A DNA stretch of 64,000 bases from Periplaneta americana (taxonomy: Eukaryota; Arthropoda; Insecta; Blattodea; Blattidae), in assembly GCF_040183065.1 (NCBI RefSeq), contig NC_091127.1:104702834-104766833 (forward strand). Direction: 5' to 3'. This document shows positions 63,921-64,000 of the stretch, in pieces (within the stretch, counting starts at the first letter, position 1; each line of letters opens with the position of its first letter). The notes beneath the pieces were generated by a model. The model was given only the letters and a program-made list of their open reading frames with translations. It ran no database searches and was not told the origin of the DNA. The position numbers and the translations under genes were made by a program.

Positions 63921-64000
63921 ATCAGTTATTAATCGAATACGTTAAGCGTTGGATTTCCACGCTGATAACCCGGTTTCGAATCCCGGTGAGTCCAACTATA
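63921..64000 (+). mobile_element. tRNA-like SINE head, cut by the window end
   Basis: CGTTAAGCGTTGGATTTCCA then CCGGTTTCGAATCCCGGTGA is a tRNA-derived sequence with a clear B box and a stem CCGG/CCGG. The window stops at TCCAACTATA, so a real tRNA (serine/leucine-like) cannot be excluded, but the decayed A-box region favours a SINE. Confidence 0.5.

Noticed and set aside
1..64000. Endogenous virus or LTR retrotransposon
   Set aside because: I looked for gag/pol-like motifs (protease, RT YxDD with RNase H and integrase order) and paired LTRs. The only RTs are LINE and Penelope types, and the 240-bp repeat belongs to the PLE.

Overview
This window looks like intergenic, repeat-saturated nuclear DNA of an insect, most likely a cockroach or close relative (Blattodea; Periplaneta is my best guess). 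The composition is AT-rich, with many trinucleotide microsatellites and several tRNA-derived SINE families. Two LINE fragments (4146-4758 and 60607-61790) encode a tail with GESRNAYRVLVGRP and GRPRRRWEDNIKMDL. I associate that tail from memory with the commonest cockroach/termite non-LTR element; this is recognition, not a database search. I found no complete host protein-coding gene. The only host-gene candidate is a GC- and CpG-rich block at 55030-55390 that ends at a strong splice-donor-like GTAAGTAT.

Left part (1-13 kb): a decayed conserved insect repeat-protein fragment (622-1025, minus), a 5'-truncated LINE copy with a 20-bp target-site duplication (4146-4758), three Tc1/mariner-like remnants (4853-5786, 10720-11411, 12259-13080), a foldback MITE (6143-6378), a SINE (about 6560), a long pentanucleotide tract (7295-7548) and scattered copies of one unclassified repeat (called R1 here: 1338, 10010, 63730).

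Middle-left (13-31 kb): a 184-bp MITE whose sister copy lies at 26147, a DUF4817-type foldback element (14547-15264), and a hAT remnant with perfect 8-bp TSDs carrying a TA-flanked MITE inside its transposase (15725-16842). Next come a second hAT (17702-19537) with a SINE and a TIR element nested inside it, two LINE fragments, a head-to-head SINE pair (21600-22185), two abutting TTAA-flanked elements (24363-25914) and a pogo/Tigger remnant (27780-28585).

Centre (31-38 kb): the best preserved element is a Penelope-like retroelement (PLE). Its 565-codon plus-strand ORF has reverse transcriptase motifs and a C-terminal GIY-YIG nuclease. The element's 5' coding part lies upstream in inverted orientation, sharing a 107-bp overlap with the plus-strand ORF. 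A 240-bp direct repeat that I read as identical flanks the ORF. The right-hand repeat continues into a hammerhead-ribozyme-like core at 37937-37997.

Right part (38-64 kb): a minisatellite split by a small hAT (39.8-40.9 kb), a pogo-like MITE (41309-42064), a palindromic mariner remnant (44344-44922) and a Tigger/pogo N-terminal fragment (45063-45332). These are followed by a 3-kb hAT with an 8-bp TSD into which a 2-kb pogo-like element is nested (47063-50102), a LINE reverse transcriptase fragment (50520-51250), several SINEs, a second TTAA-flanked foldback element (55939-56675), a perfect-looking hairpin (58709-58856) and a hAT remnant interrupted by a LINE (60121-62525).

Functionally the window is a record of repeated and nested transposition. 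The PLE is the only element whose retained reading frames and repeat identity suggest recent activity.
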